From Shimia sp. R10_1 (lineage in GTDB: Bacteria; Pseudomonadota; Alphaproteobacteria; Rhodobacterales; Rhodobacteraceae): a stretch of DNA of 64,000 bases. The DNA is taken from positions 456,282 to 520,281 of the forward strand of contig NZ_JAGHQX010000002.1 of assembly GCF_017744095.1 (NCBI RefSeq), given 5' to 3'. Positions 35,454-44,741 of the stretch are shown here, in pieces. How positions within the stretch are numbered: the first letter of the stretch is position 1; each line of letters starts with the position of its first letter. Below the pieces are notes generated by a model that saw nothing but the letters and a program-made list of their open reading frames with translations, was not told the origin of the DNA and did no database searches. The translations under genes and the position numbers were made by a program.

Positions 35454-37151
35454 ATGACATATCAGGACCCGAACATGACCCAAGACACCGCTCTCATCAC
35501 AGACCCAGATTGGTGGCGCGGTGCGGTGATCTATCAGATTTATCCGCGCTCCTATCAGGACAGCAACGGCGACGGCATTGGCGATTTGGCTGGCATCATC
35601 CAGCGCCTGCCCCATGTGGCCAGCCTTGGTGTGGATGCCATCTGGCTCTCACCGTTCTTCACCTCACCGATGCTGGATTTTGGCTATGACGTCTCTGACT
35701 ATCGCGATGTCGACCCGATGTTTGGCACGCTCGCGGATTTTGACGCGCTGATCGCCAAGGCCCATGAGCTGGGCATCAAGATCATCATCGATCTCGTACT
35801 CAGCCACACCTCCGATCAGCACCCGTGGTTTGTGGAAAGCCGCGCCGATCGCAGCAATGACAAAGCCGACTGGTATGTCTGGGCTGACGCAAAGCCGGAT
35901 GGCACGCCGCCCAACAACTGGTTGTCGATCTTTGGTGGTCCGGCCTGGCAGTGGGACACCGCGCGGATGCAGTATTACCTGCACAACTTCCTCAAGGAAC
36001 AGCCGGACCTCAACTTCCACAACGCGGAGGTGCGGCAAGAGCTTTTGGATGTGGCCCGCTTCTGGCTGGAGCGTGGGGTGGATGGCTTCCGTCTGGACAC
36101 GGTGAACTTCTACTATTGTGACGCCCAGCTGCGCGACAACCCGCCCCTGCCCGAGGATCAGCGCAACGACAATATCGCGCCAGCGGTGAACCCCTATAAC
36201 CATCAGGATCACCTGCACGACAAAAACCAGCCGGAAAACCTCGACTTCCTGCGCGATCTGCGGGATTTGCTAAATGAATATGACGCGATCACCACCGTGG
36301 GTGAGGTGGGAGATTCCCACCGCGGCAGCGAAATTCAGGCGGAATACACCGGCGGCGGGGACAAGTTGCATATGGCCTATGATTTTGCCCTGCTTGGCCA
36401 TGTGCATCCCACCGGCACCCGCATCGCCGAAGTGATGGCAAAGGCGGAAAGCTTCTCTCAGGACAGCTGGGGCTGCTGGGCCTATTCCAACCATGACGTG
36501 GAACGCCACGGCTCCCGTTGGTCGCTGTCAGATGCGGCCCAGCGCACCTATGCGGCGCTTTTGATGTCGCTGCGCGGATCGGCCTGTATCTATCAAGGTG
36601 AAGAGCTGGGCCTGCCGGAGGCGGATGTGGCGTTTGACGATCTGCAAGATCCCTATGGCATCCGTTTCTGGCCAAAGTTCAAAGGGCGCGATGGCTGTCG
36701 CACGCCCATGGTGTGGAAATCTGACAATCAGAATGGCGGGTTCTCAGAGAGCAAGCCATGGCTGCCGGTGGCCTCTGAGCATCTGGCGCTGTCGGTTGAT
36801 GCGCAGGAAGAGGCTTCCGGCTCCATGCTGAATTTCTACCGCCGCCTGATCGCCTTCCGCAAAACCGTGCCTGCGCTGGCCAAGGGGGATTTCACCCTGA
36901 TCCACGCCGATGACACCCACATCCGGTTTGAGCGCAGCCACAATGGCACCCGCGCGATCTGTGCCTTCAACCTGTCTGAAAAAGACCAGAGCTTCGATCT
37001 GCCCAGCGGCGCCTGGAAAGTAGAGGCCAAAGCCCCCTTCACCGTCAGCCGTGATGGCAACAGCGTCACCTTGCCTGGATGGCAAGCGGTCTTTGCGGTC
37101 ACATCAGGCTCTAACACAGCGCAAAACAGCGAGGAAAGCGGACATGGCTGA
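35454..37151 (+). CDS. aglA: Alpha-glucosidase, GH13
   Basis: 565 aa, oligo-1,6-glucosidase/alpha-glucosidase subfamily, cytoplasmic. Catalytic blocks in order: DLVLSHTSDQHPW, nucleophile Asp in GFRLDTVN (about D215), acid/base Glu in TVGEVGD (about E284), and transition-state Asp in YSNHDVERH. Hydrolyses imported sucrose, maltose, trehalose or similar; which one cannot be read directly. A second in-frame ATG at 35475 has an equally good AGGA site, so the start may be seven codons later. Overlaps aglK by eight bases. Confidence 0.95.
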   Translation: MTYQDPNMTQDTALITDPDWWRGAVIYQIYPRSYQDSNGDGIGDLAGIIQRLPHVASLGVDAIWLSPFFTSPMLDFGYDVSDYRDVDPMFGTLADFDALIAKAHELGIKIIIDLVLSHTSDQHPWFVESRADRSNDKADWYVWADAKPDGTPPNNWLSIFGGPAWQWDTARMQYYLHNFLKEQPDLNFHNAEVRQELLDVARFWLERGVDGFRLDTVNFYYCDAQLRDNPPLPEDQRNDNIAPAVNPYNHQDHLHDKNQPENLDFLRDLRDLLNEYDAITTVGEVGDSHRGSEIQAEYTGGGDKLHMAYDFALLGHVHPTGTRIAEVMAKAESFSQDSWGCWAYSNHDVERHGSRWSLSDAAQRTYAALLMSLRGSACIYQGEELGLPEADVAFDDLQDPYGIRFWPKFKGRDGCRTPMVWKSDNQNGGFSESKPWLPVASEHLALSVDAQEEASGSMLNFYRRLIAFRKTVPALAKGDFTLIHADDTHIRFERSHNGTRAICAFNLSEKDQSFDLPSGAWKVEAKAPFTVSRDGNSVTLPGWQAVFAVTSGSNTAQNSEESGHG

Positions 37152-38265
37152 TCTGGTTCTCAAAGATGTGGCCAAGTCTTATGGCCAGGTGAATGTATTG
37201 AGCAACATCGATCTGGAGATCGAGAAAGGCGAATTGATTGTCTTTGTCGGCCCATCGGGATGCGGCAAATCCACCTTGCTGAGGATGATTGCGGGGCTCG
37301 AACATATCACCGGTGGCACGCTGGAAATTGACGGCACATTGGTCAACGACGTGCCGCCCAGCCAGCGCGGCATCGCCATGGTGTTCCAATCCTACGCGCT
37401 TTATCCGCATCTCACCGTGCGCGAGAACATGTCTTTTGCGCTCAAGATCGCGAAGATGAGCACGGCGGAGATCAACGAGCGCGTGGAGAAGGCCGCCAAG
37501 ACCCTGCAGCTGCACAATCTGCTGGATCGCTTGCCCAAAGAGCTCTCTGGTGGGCAACGCCAGCGTGTGGCCATTGGCCGCTCGATTGTGCGCGATCCAA
37601 AGGTCTATCTGTTTGATGAGCCGCTCTCCAACCTTGATGCCGCGCTGCGCGTGGCCACCCGCATTGAGATTGCACAGCTCAAGGAAAGCATGCCTGACAG
37701 CACCATGGTCTATGTGACCCACGATCAAGTGGAGGCGATGACGCTTGCCTCGCGCATTGTGGTGCTGGCCGGTGGCGGTATTGCGCAGGTTGGCACGCCG
37801 CTTGAGCTCTATGAGCGTCCGGAAAATGAGTTTGTCGCGCAGTTTATCGGCTCTCCAGCCATGAACCTGCTGCCCGGCAAAATCACCGGCACGGGCGAGA
37901 CAACCACCGTGGCATTGGATGCAGGTGGCACCGCCACATCGACGGTGCCGTCGCGCGCTGAAGACATGGGGCGTGCCGTGAACATCGGCGTGCGCCCCGA
38001 AGACCTGATGACAACCGACGGCCCCGCAATCTTTACCGGTACGGTCAATATCACCGAAGCTCTGGGAGAGGTCACCCTGCTCTATTTTCAGCCACAAGGG
38101 GGTGCGGATCCGATCATTGGGAAACTGCAGGGCATTCACCCAGATCTCAAGGGTCAGCAAGTGGCCTTGACGGCGGATCCAAGCAAGGTTCATGTTTTCG
38201 CAGATACGCAATCCCTGCTGTATCGCGACCGTCCCATCAAAGAAATCGCAACGAAAGCGCATTGA
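37144..38265 (+). CDS. aglK: Alpha-glucoside ABC importer, ATPase
   Basis: 373 aa MalK/UgpC-type ATPase: Walker A GPSGCGKST, VFQSYALYPHLT, LSGGQRQRVAIG, Walker B VYLFDEPLSNLD, switch His in VYVTHDQVEA, C-terminal TOBE domain with GVRPEDLM. The start at 37144 lies inside the end of aglA and fits the N-terminus of relatives. It closes the operon; only a weak 5-bp hairpin (38265-38278) follows. Confidence 0.94.
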   Translation: MADLVLKDVAKSYGQVNVLSNIDLEIEKGELIVFVGPSGCGKSTLLRMIAGLEHITGGTLEIDGTLVNDVPPSQRGIAMVFQSYALYPHLTVRENMSFALKIAKMSTAEINERVEKAAKTLQLHNLLDRLPKELSGGQRQRVAIGRSIVRDPKVYLFDEPLSNLDAALRVATRIEIAQLKESMPDSTMVYVTHDQVEAMTLASRIVVLAGGGIAQVGTPLELYERPENEFVAQFIGSPAMNLLPGKITGTGETTTVALDAGGTATSTVPSRAEDMGRAVNIGVRPEDLMTTDGPAIFTGTVNITEALGEVTLLYFQPQGGADPIIGKLQGIHPDLKGQQVALTADPSKVHVFADTQSLLYRDRPIKEIATKAH

Positions 38266-38535
38266 ACCGCAAACGGTTGCCATTACGGAACGTGAGCAAC
38301 ACAGCAAAACTGTGGTGCGGTGGACAATTTCATTGCAGACTTTGCCAATGAAACGCACCGATTTAGAATCACATCGGCACGACCTGTCTGAAACCGCTGT
38401 TAATTCGGGCCAAACCGCCCAAATTGGCTTGTTTTGCTGTGGCGCAGCAAAGGTTTCAACACTATCTTTACCTCTGCTACATACCCCTAAGCCATTGTGT
38501 TCATCCGGCTCTTTTTTGTCATGGGTCCTCTTGTC

Positions 38536-39441
38536 ATGTCTCGTCTCGCCCGCCTGATATTACGTGTTGCCACCATGTTGGCATGTTTGGCGCCGATCAA
38601 ACTGGTGGCTGAGACCCTGACAATTGGCACCATGAATCAGGGCATCCGCACCCAAATGAAAATCTATGAACCCTTTGCGGCGCATATCGAGAGAGAAATG
38701 CGGGGCACAGAGATCAAGAGTGTGCGCCTGATGGTGGTGCCAAACGCCGATCAGATGGCTGACGCGATCAGGCGCAATGAAGTGGATATTTTTATCGACA
38801 GCCCGCTCGTGGCGGGCAAAGTGGCCAGAATGTCCGGTGCGCAGCCATTTCTGCGCCGTCTGCAGCAAGGATCGCGCGCGCACTACTCCGTCATTATCGC
38901 CCGCAAAGACAGCGGCATATCAACAGTCGCAGATCTTGAGGGCAAAACGATTGCCTTCACGGAGCCCGACTCCTGTGTTGGCTATTTGCTGCCAGCCCAT
39001 ATCATCGTCAAAAATGGGCTTGGTCTCAGAGAAATTATGAGCCGTGAACAGCTGGCGCGACCTGGTGAGGTGAACTTCAGGTTTTCGTCACATGAAAAGA
39101 ACACAATCTACCAAATTGCCACAGATCGTGTTGATGCCGCGGCGGTGAGCCTTGACTCCCTGCTGAGCTTGCGCGAAGCGCGGCCCGGAGAATATCGCAT
39201 CGTGGCGAGCTCTTCTCAATTTCCGCGACAGGTTTTGCTGTATCGCGACAATATGGACGCCAATATTTTGTCCGATCTACGTGCCATACTGCTGGCCATG
39301 CCGGAAACTGAAGAAGGTCGAAACGTGCTGCGCAAGCTTGAAAATACAAGCGGATTTGAGGATTTTCCAAAGGGACCCAATCCGCTTTTTGCGCGGATCA
39401 ATATGATTTTGGATGATCTGTCCGCTGCGGGGATCAAGTAA
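38536..39441 (+). CDS. PhnD-like periplasmic binding protein, sensor partner
   Basis: About 301 aa from the ATG at 38536, which gives a normal signal peptide (MSRLARLILRVATMLACLAPIKLVA, cut before ETLTIG). GTG at 38497 and ATG at 38521 are also in frame and none has a clear ribosome site. Body: phosphate/phosphonate-binding fold (FIDSPLVAGKVARMSG, KTIAFTEPDSCVGYLLPA). There is no transporter permease or ATPase nearby; instead a hybrid histidine kinase starts directly after the stop. A sensing rather than uptake role is inferred. The 230 bp upstream hold no gene. Confidence 0.85.
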   Translation: MSRLARLILRVATMLACLAPIKLVAETLTIGTMNQGIRTQMKIYEPFAAHIEREMRGTEIKSVRLMVVPNADQMADAIRRNEVDIFIDSPLVAGKVARMSGAQPFLRRLQQGSRAHYSVIIARKDSGISTVADLEGKTIAFTEPDSCVGYLLPAHIIVKNGLGLREIMSREQLARPGEVNFRFSSHEKNTIYQIATDRVDAAAVSLDSLLSLREARPGEYRIVASSSQFPRQVLLYRDNMDANILSDLRAILLAMPETEEGRNVLRKLENTSGFEDFPKGPNPLFARINMILDDLSAAGIK

Positions 39442-39442
39442 G

Positions 39443-41881
39443 GTGTCCGCGCCTAAGAATCCGCTTCTGCGACCTTTGTCAAAGACATGGCAATCGCTGA
39501 CCTACGGCCTTGGCCGTCGGATGACGCTGTATTTTGGGATCATGATCGGCGCGTTTGTGACAACGCTGATTTACCTGAACACGCTGACGCAGCTGGAACT
39601 TGTGCGCACACGATTTGCCGAACGCTCTGATGCACTCGGCATTCTTATACAGGAAGTCACCCTGCCCTATCTCTTTGAGGGGCGTCCGGCAGAGCTGGAC
39701 ATCATCTATCAGGAATTGTTGCGCCAGCCAGACATTTTGAGCCTGAAGTTTGTCGATCCCAACGGATATCTTCTGGTGAACGGCGAAGAGGACGCGAATG
39801 CGCTGTTTCTGAGCCGCGTCGACGATCCGATCATTGCGGAGACCTCGGAATCAAAAGTCAAAAAAATCGTGTCAGAGAACAGCGTCATTCAGGTCGCGGT
39901 CCCCGTGATCTATGGGAACGTGAACTATGGCACCATTCGGTTTGATTTGGACGGCGCACCTGCCAACAATGAAGTGAGCCTGGTGCTGCGCCGCAACATG
40001 TTGTTTGGCGTGTTCTTTACCTTGACCGGTGTCTTGCTCAGCATCTGGGTGTCCCGACGGTTGACCGAACCTTTGGCGCGACTCAATAGCGCGACCAAAC
40101 GCGCCGCAAAGGGCAACCTGAACCAATCCATTGTCATTCGCACGAATGATGAGGTGGAAGGACTCGCCAACAGCTTCAACTTGATGCTTGGCAATCTCCG
40201 GGCCTGGGTGCAGTCGCTTGAAGATACGCAGACCAAACTGGAGCTTTCCGGACGCGACTTGAATGCCAAGAACAAAGAGCTCCAAGTCGCTGCGGAGCAG
40301 GCCCAAGCCGCAGAGAAAGCAAAGTCGCAGTTTTTGGCGCGGATGAGCCACGAAATCCGCACCCCGATGAACGGTGTACTTGGCATGGCCGAACTGTTGG
40401 CGGACACGGATTTATCCAATGATCAGAAAGACCTGCTGGAATCGATACACAGTTCCGGCTCTACACTTCTGACCATCATCAACGACATTTTGGATTTCTC
40501 CAAGATTGACGGCAAGCATATGGTCCTGCGCGAAGAGGTCTTTCGTCCAAGCGAGGTCATTGAAAACACGGCGCAAATGCTCGCATTTCAAGCCGCTTCT
40601 GCGGGCGTGGACCTGATCACCCGCATCGAACCAACATTGCCAAAATCGCTGGTGGGTGACGATGCCCGCCTACAGCAGATTATTATCAACCTGGTTGGCA
40701 ACGCCTTGAAGTTCACCGAAGAAGGCTATGTGCTGATCAACGCCACGCTGAAGACAGAGGATGGGCGCGACGTGATGCAGGTGGACGTTTGCGACACCGG
40801 TATTGGCATTCCCCAAAGTCAACTTGAAACGGTCTTTGATCAGTTCACGCAGGTGGATGGATCCTACAGTCGCCGCCATCAGGGCACGGGATTGGGCCTG
40901 GCCATCGCCAAGGGCTTTATCGAATTGTTGGGGGGGCGCATTTGGGCAAAGTCCGAGATTGGAACCGGCACCACTTTCAGCTTTACTGTCCCAATTGTCT
41001 CACCAGAGGCGCCACCTCCGCTGCAATCTGAAGACAGCGTCGATCTGGAAGGGCTCAAGGTTCTGGTGATGCAGTCCGAACCAACAGCCCTGTTTGTCGT
41101 GAAAGAAACCCTGAAGCAATGGGGTGCGGAGCCACATACGTTCGAGACAGCCAATGCGGCGCTTACGAGCCTAAGCGATGCAGCGCAATCAGATGCCCCC
41201 TACGATGTGATCATCACAGAAACCACCATGCCGGACATGGAACAGAGCAAGCTTTTCACAGAAATCAAAGCTGCACAGGGCCGCAAAACAGCACAGCTCA
41301 TTGTGGTAAAACCGATCAACGAAGGGGTGTCGCCCGAAATCGAGGCGATCATGCAGGCGGATGCAGAACTCTTGAAACCTGTGAACACCCGCAAATTGCT
41401 GCTAGCGCTGCTGCCTGACGAAATGGAAGTCGAAGACACTGTCGCAACCTCATCTTTTGAACAGCCCCGCGTCGCGCCCAAACCCGTCGCACAAGAGCTT
41501 TCTAACGAGCCGGACCGCAAGACCATTCTGATTGTGGATGACAACAAAACCAACCGGAAGCTCATCGAAGTGTACCTCACCCGGTTGGGAGTCAGTCATT
41601 TTTCCGCAAACGATGGTGAGGAGGCGATCAACCGGTTCCAGAAACACAAACCGGATCTGGTGTTGATGGATGTGAGCATGCCCGTGATGAACGGGTTGGA
41701 AGCAACGCGCGAAATCCGTGCTCTGGAGGAGCTCAAAGGTGTTGCGCGCAGCCAGATTATCGGGCTGACGGCGCACTCTGCCCCAGAGGACCGCGAAGCC
41801 TGCCTCAACAGCGGTATGGATGCGCATATTGCAAAACCCATCAAGCTGCAGGAACTTAAGACAATCATCGCTGAACTTTGA
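39443..41881 (+). CDS. Hybrid sensor histidine kinase with two receiver domains, one degenerate
   Basis: 812 aa from a GTG that follows the preceding stop by one base (GGGG upstream); an ATG at 39413 inside the previous gene is the alternative. Layout: membrane helix near residue 30, about 140-residue periplasmic domain, second helix, HAMP, coiled coil, HisKA with the phosphorylated His in MSHEIRTPMNG (about H303), HATPase with VGNALKFTEEG and GTGLGLAIAKGF, a degenerate receiver (VLVMQSEPT, IITETTMPDM: both acidic-pair and acceptor positions changed) and an intact receiver (LIVDDNKTN, LMDVSMPVMNG). Translational linkage to the PhnD-like protein suggests that protein feeds the sensor domain. 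Confidence 0.93.
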   Translation: MSAPKNPLLRPLSKTWQSLTYGLGRRMTLYFGIMIGAFVTTLIYLNTLTQLELVRTRFAERSDALGILIQEVTLPYLFEGRPAELDIIYQELLRQPDILSLKFVDPNGYLLVNGEEDANALFLSRVDDPIIAETSESKVKKIVSENSVIQVAVPVIYGNVNYGTIRFDLDGAPANNEVSLVLRRNMLFGVFFTLTGVLLSIWVSRRLTEPLARLNSATKRAAKGNLNQSIVIRTNDEVEGLANSFNLMLGNLRAWVQSLEDTQTKLELSGRDLNAKNKELQVAAEQAQAAEKAKSQFLARMSHEIRTPMNGVLGMAELLADTDLSNDQKDLLESIHSSGSTLLTIINDILDFSKIDGKHMVLREEVFRPSEVIENTAQMLAFQAASAGVDLITRIEPTLPKSLVGDDARLQQIIINLVGNALKFTEEGYVLINATLKTEDGRDVMQVDVCDTGIGIPQSQLETVFDQFTQVDGSYSRRHQGTGLGLAIAKGFIELLGGRIWAKSEIGTGTTFSFTVPIVSPEAPPPLQSEDSVDLEGLKVLVMQSEPTALFVVKETLKQWGAEPHTFETANAALTSLSDAAQSDAPYDVIITETTMPDMEQSKLFTEIKAAQGRKTAQLIVVKPINEGVSPEIEAIMQADAELLKPVNTRKLLLALLPDEMEVEDTVATSSFEQPRVAPKPVAQELSNEPDRKTILIVDDNKTNRKLIEVYLTRLGVSHFSANDGEEAINRFQKHKPDLVLMDVSMPVMNGLEATREIRALEELKGVARSQIIGLTAHSAPEDREACLNSGMDAHIAKPIKLQELKTIIAEL

Positions 41882-41951
41882 AATCAGCGACAAACTGTTG
41901 AAAAGTCGCGCTTAACCCGGCAACACTTCCAAAGGTTGCAAGGGAATAAGC

Positions 41952-43199
41952 ATGACACGCTCAAAACAGAACGTCGTTGTGGTCGGCGCAGGCATCAATG
42001 GCGCGGCCACCGCACTTTGGCTGCGCCGCGCAGGGTGTGAGGTCACGCTTGTTGACAAGGCATCGCCTGGCATGGGGGCGTCCTATGGCAACGCCTGCTT
42101 GCTTGCCAGCTGTGCCATTCTGCCCAATGCAACGCCGGGGATTGCAACGAAGGCTCCGGGCTATTTGCGTGACCCAGAGTTTCCCTTGTTCATGCAATGG
42201 GCGCATTTGCCCCGCCTGCTTCCTTGGCTTCTGAAATTCATCAGCCACTCCGATCACACCCGTGTGCGCAACATCACCCAGGCCCTAAACCATCTGATTG
42301 GCGACAGTGTGGAGCAGCACAAAGCGCTGGCCGCAGGCACCCCGGCGGAGCGCTGGATTCAGGAGACCGACTATCTGTTTGCCTACAAAGACCGCGCAGC
42401 CTTTGAGAAGGACAAATATGTCTGGGACATGCGGGCGGACATGGGGTTTGTCCCCGATTTGGTCGAGGGCGCCGCAGCGCAGGAAATTGAACCAATCCTG
42501 AGTTCAGAGATCCGTCTGCTCGCGGTCAACAAGGCGCATGGCTTTATCCTCAATCCCGCCTCCTACGTGCAGGCGCTGGTCGACACGTTCACAGAGATGG
42601 GTGGCCGGTTTGTGCAAACAGCGGTGCATGATTTTGAGATGACCGGCGGACAGGTCACAGGCGTGCTCACGGATCAGGGTCGGTTTGATTGTGACCGCGC
42701 GGTGCTCTCTTCTGGCATCTGGTCCAAATCTCTGGCGCGGAAGCTGGGGATTGCTGTGCCTTTGGAAGTGGAGCGTGGCTATCACGTCACTTACCGCAAT
42801 CCATCTGTGCGCACCAATCATCCCGTGATGATCGCTGATGCAAAATTTGTGGCAACGCCAATGGATCAGGGCCTGCGCTGTGCCGGTATTGTGGAATTTG
42901 GCGGCCTGTCAGATCAAAAATCGAAAGCGCCGCTGGCGCTGCTGCGCCGCAAAGTGGCGGAGGTGTTTCCCGATCTGACAGCAGACAGCGAAGAAGAATG
43001 GCTGGGATTTCGTCCCACCTTGCCTGACAGCCTGCCGATGGTGGGCGAGATCGGCAGCAGTGGGGTCTATGCCGCCTTTGGGCACCAGCATATCGGTCTG
43101 ACGGGTGGGGCAAAAACCGGGCGGCTGGTGGCAGATCTGATTTCTGGTCGCACACCCAATATCGACCTGGCCCCCTACCATCCCCAGCGGTTTGGGTAA
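41952..43199 (+). CDS. DadA-like FAD-dependent D-amino acid dehydrogenase
   Basis: 415 aa flavoprotein of the DAO/DadA family: dinucleotide-binding VVVGAGINGAATALWL with the ribose-binding acidic residue in VTLVDKASPG, DadA-type GASYGNACLLA, and the C-terminal FAD block GVYAAFGHQHIGLTGGAKTG. Expected to oxidise D-amino acids to 2-oxo acids, membrane-associated. The final nucleotide block reads WLGFRPTLPDSLPMVG, standard for the family. It follows the kinase by 70 bp and may be read from its own promoter. Confidence 0.9.
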   Translation: MTRSKQNVVVVGAGINGAATALWLRRAGCEVTLVDKASPGMGASYGNACLLASCAILPNATPGIATKAPGYLRDPEFPLFMQWAHLPRLLPWLLKFISHSDHTRVRNITQALNHLIGDSVEQHKALAAGTPAERWIQETDYLFAYKDRAAFEKDKYVWDMRADMGFVPDLVEGAAAQEIEPILSSEIRLLAVNKAHGFILNPASYVQALVDTFTEMGGRFVQTAVHDFEMTGGQVTGVLTDQGRFDCDRAVLSSGIWSKSLARKLGIAVPLEVERGYHVTYRNPSVRTNHPVMIADAKFVATPMDQGLRCAGIVEFGGLSDQKSKAPLALLRRKVAEVFPDLTADSEEEWLGFRPTLPDSLPMVGEIGSSGVYAAFGHQHIGLTGGAKTGRLVADLISGRTPNIDLAPYHPQRFG

Positions 43200-43202
43200 C
43201 AA

Positions 43203-43222
43203 CGCCCGCGTGTCAACGGGCG
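43203..43222. terminator. Hairpin between dadA-like gene and hemY-like gene
   Basis: A 6-bp stem (CGCCCG / CGGGCG) with an 8-nt loop directly after the dehydrogenase stop, between converging genes. There is no T-run, so termination by itself is doubtful. Confidence 0.35.
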
Positions 43223-43240
43223 CCGTATGCATTTAAAAGA

Positions 43241-44731
43241 TCAGGCAGACGTGCGCGCGCTCTCGGGCTGTGCGCTCTCACTCTCAACGGGCGTGGTATC
43301 GACCACCTCTTCCTCCGCCTCGACGACCTCTTCATCCTCAGAAGATTTGTCCTCCAACGCACCAATAATAAGCGGCAGCATCGCGGCGCTCGATTGGCTC
43401 TGGCCTTCGACCTCCGGTGGTGCAACCCAAGCCAGCGTGTCAAAGCTGTGACAGCTTTCACAAGTGGGCGACCACTCAGCATGGATATGGCTGCAGTTGT
43501 CACACACCCATTGCGGCCCGCGTGGCGCGCTGAGGGCTTTGGCAAGGAAGCCTTTCACAACCGCGTCCCCAGCACCCTCGCCCCGCTCAACCGCCGCCAT
43601 GATGGTCAGCGCACGTTGAGTTGGGTTGGTTTCGTAAAGATTGCCCAGCGCACGCCGGGCTGCCGGAAAATCCTCAGCCGCAATGTAGAGCTCAGCCAAT
43701 AGCATCTTGCTCTCATCATGATCAGCTGTGTTTTTCACCAATGCACCAAAGCGTTTGATGCGCGCCTCTGGCGTCTCCTCCGGGGCAATTTCAGCAAAAG
43801 CGGCCGCCAGATCCGGATGCGGCTGTGTATCCCACGCCTTTTTCAGCAGGCGCGTGGCATAACGCGGTTTGCCTTTTTCGATATAACTGCGCGCGGCCAG
43901 AACTGCCGCCGGGATCAGATCAGGCGATAGGCGGTTGGCCTCAATTGCCTGTTCACGCGCCTCAATAGAGCTGTCCTCAGAAATCACCTCTTTGGCTTCC
44001 GACAGCGCCAGCACCGCATCGCGGCGGCGATGCACATCCCGCGGCAGGCTGCCGTGGCGCAGCTTCGCGTTCAGCGTCCCACGCGCGCCTGTCCAGTCTT
44101 TGCTTTCGGTCTGAAGGCGCAGCAAGGTGTCCTGCACCTCCTCATGGCGGGGCTTCAGCGCAAAGGCGTTTTCCGCCAGCTTCAGCGCCACATCGGTGTC
44201 TCCTGCGGCCAGCTTTTGCTTCATCAGGCCGCGCACACCCACAAACCGCGTGCTCTCGTCATTCAGCAGCTTCTTGTAGGTCTCTTCGGCCTTTTTGGTG
44301 TCGCCGTGCATCTCTGCGGCCTGCGCAACAATCAGGTTCGTAAGCTCAGGCTTCGCCAGAAGACGCTCGGCCCGGCGTGCTTTGTCCATCGCGGTGCGCC
44401 CTTCGCCTGACGCCAGTGCCATGACGCTGTCAGCCAGCGCTTTGTAGCCTTTTTGCTCGCGATTGCGGTCAAAATAACGGCTGATCGCGGTTTCATCCCC
44501 ATTGAGGAACTTCAGAACCGCCACCAGCAAGCCCAAAAGCTTGATGCCAACCCAGACAGCCGCCACCAGAGCAGCCAACGCCAGCGCGGTCTGGAACGGG
44601 CCAAGGCTGTATTCCACCCCGCCCACGGTCAGCATCACGCCGCCTTCGCTTTCAAGCAGGTAAATCGAGCCAAAGGTCAGCCCGGTGACAATGGCAACAA
44701 ACGCAATAATTTTGATCAGGGACCAGAGCAT
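43241..44731 (-). CDS. HemY-like TPR membrane protein with C-terminal zinc-knuckle
   Basis: 496 aa. Two N-terminal membrane helices (about residues 5-27 and 44-70) and the HemY_N domain precede TPR helices. Near residues 407-425 come two CxxC pairs (VCDNC ... TCESC) followed by SFDTLAW, resembling the rubredoxin-like metal knuckle at the end of LapB/YciM. The last 50 residues are acidic and low-complexity. HemY proteins of this kind lie beside hemD in alphaproteobacteria, but their role in heme synthesis is unproven. Ten bases separate it from the Mic60-like gene upstream. Confidence 0.88.
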   Translation of the reverse strand: MLWSLIKIIAFVAIVTGLTFGSIYLLESEGGVMLTVGGVEYSLGPFQTALALAALVAAVWVGIKLLGLLVAVLKFLNGDETAISRYFDRNREQKGYKALADSVMALASGEGRTAMDKARRAERLLAKPELTNLIVAQAAEMHGDTKKAEETYKKLLNDESTRFVGVRGLMKQKLAAGDTDVALKLAENAFALKPRHEEVQDTLLRLQTESKDWTGARGTLNAKLRHGSLPRDVHRRRDAVLALSEAKEVISEDSSIEAREQAIEANRLSPDLIPAAVLAARSYIEKGKPRYATRLLKKAWDTQPHPDLAAAFAEIAPEETPEARIKRFGALVKNTADHDESKMLLAELYIAAEDFPAARRALGNLYETNPTQRALTIMAAVERGEGAGDAVVKGFLAKALSAPRGPQWVCDNCSHIHAEWSPTCESCHSFDTLAWVAPPEVEGQSQSSAAMLPLIIGALEDKSSEDEEVVEAEEEVVDTTPVESESAQPESARTSA

Positions 44732-44741
44732 AAAATGACCT

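Noticed and set aside
37111..38358. 415-codon open frame on the minus strand
   Set aside because: Mirror of aglK.
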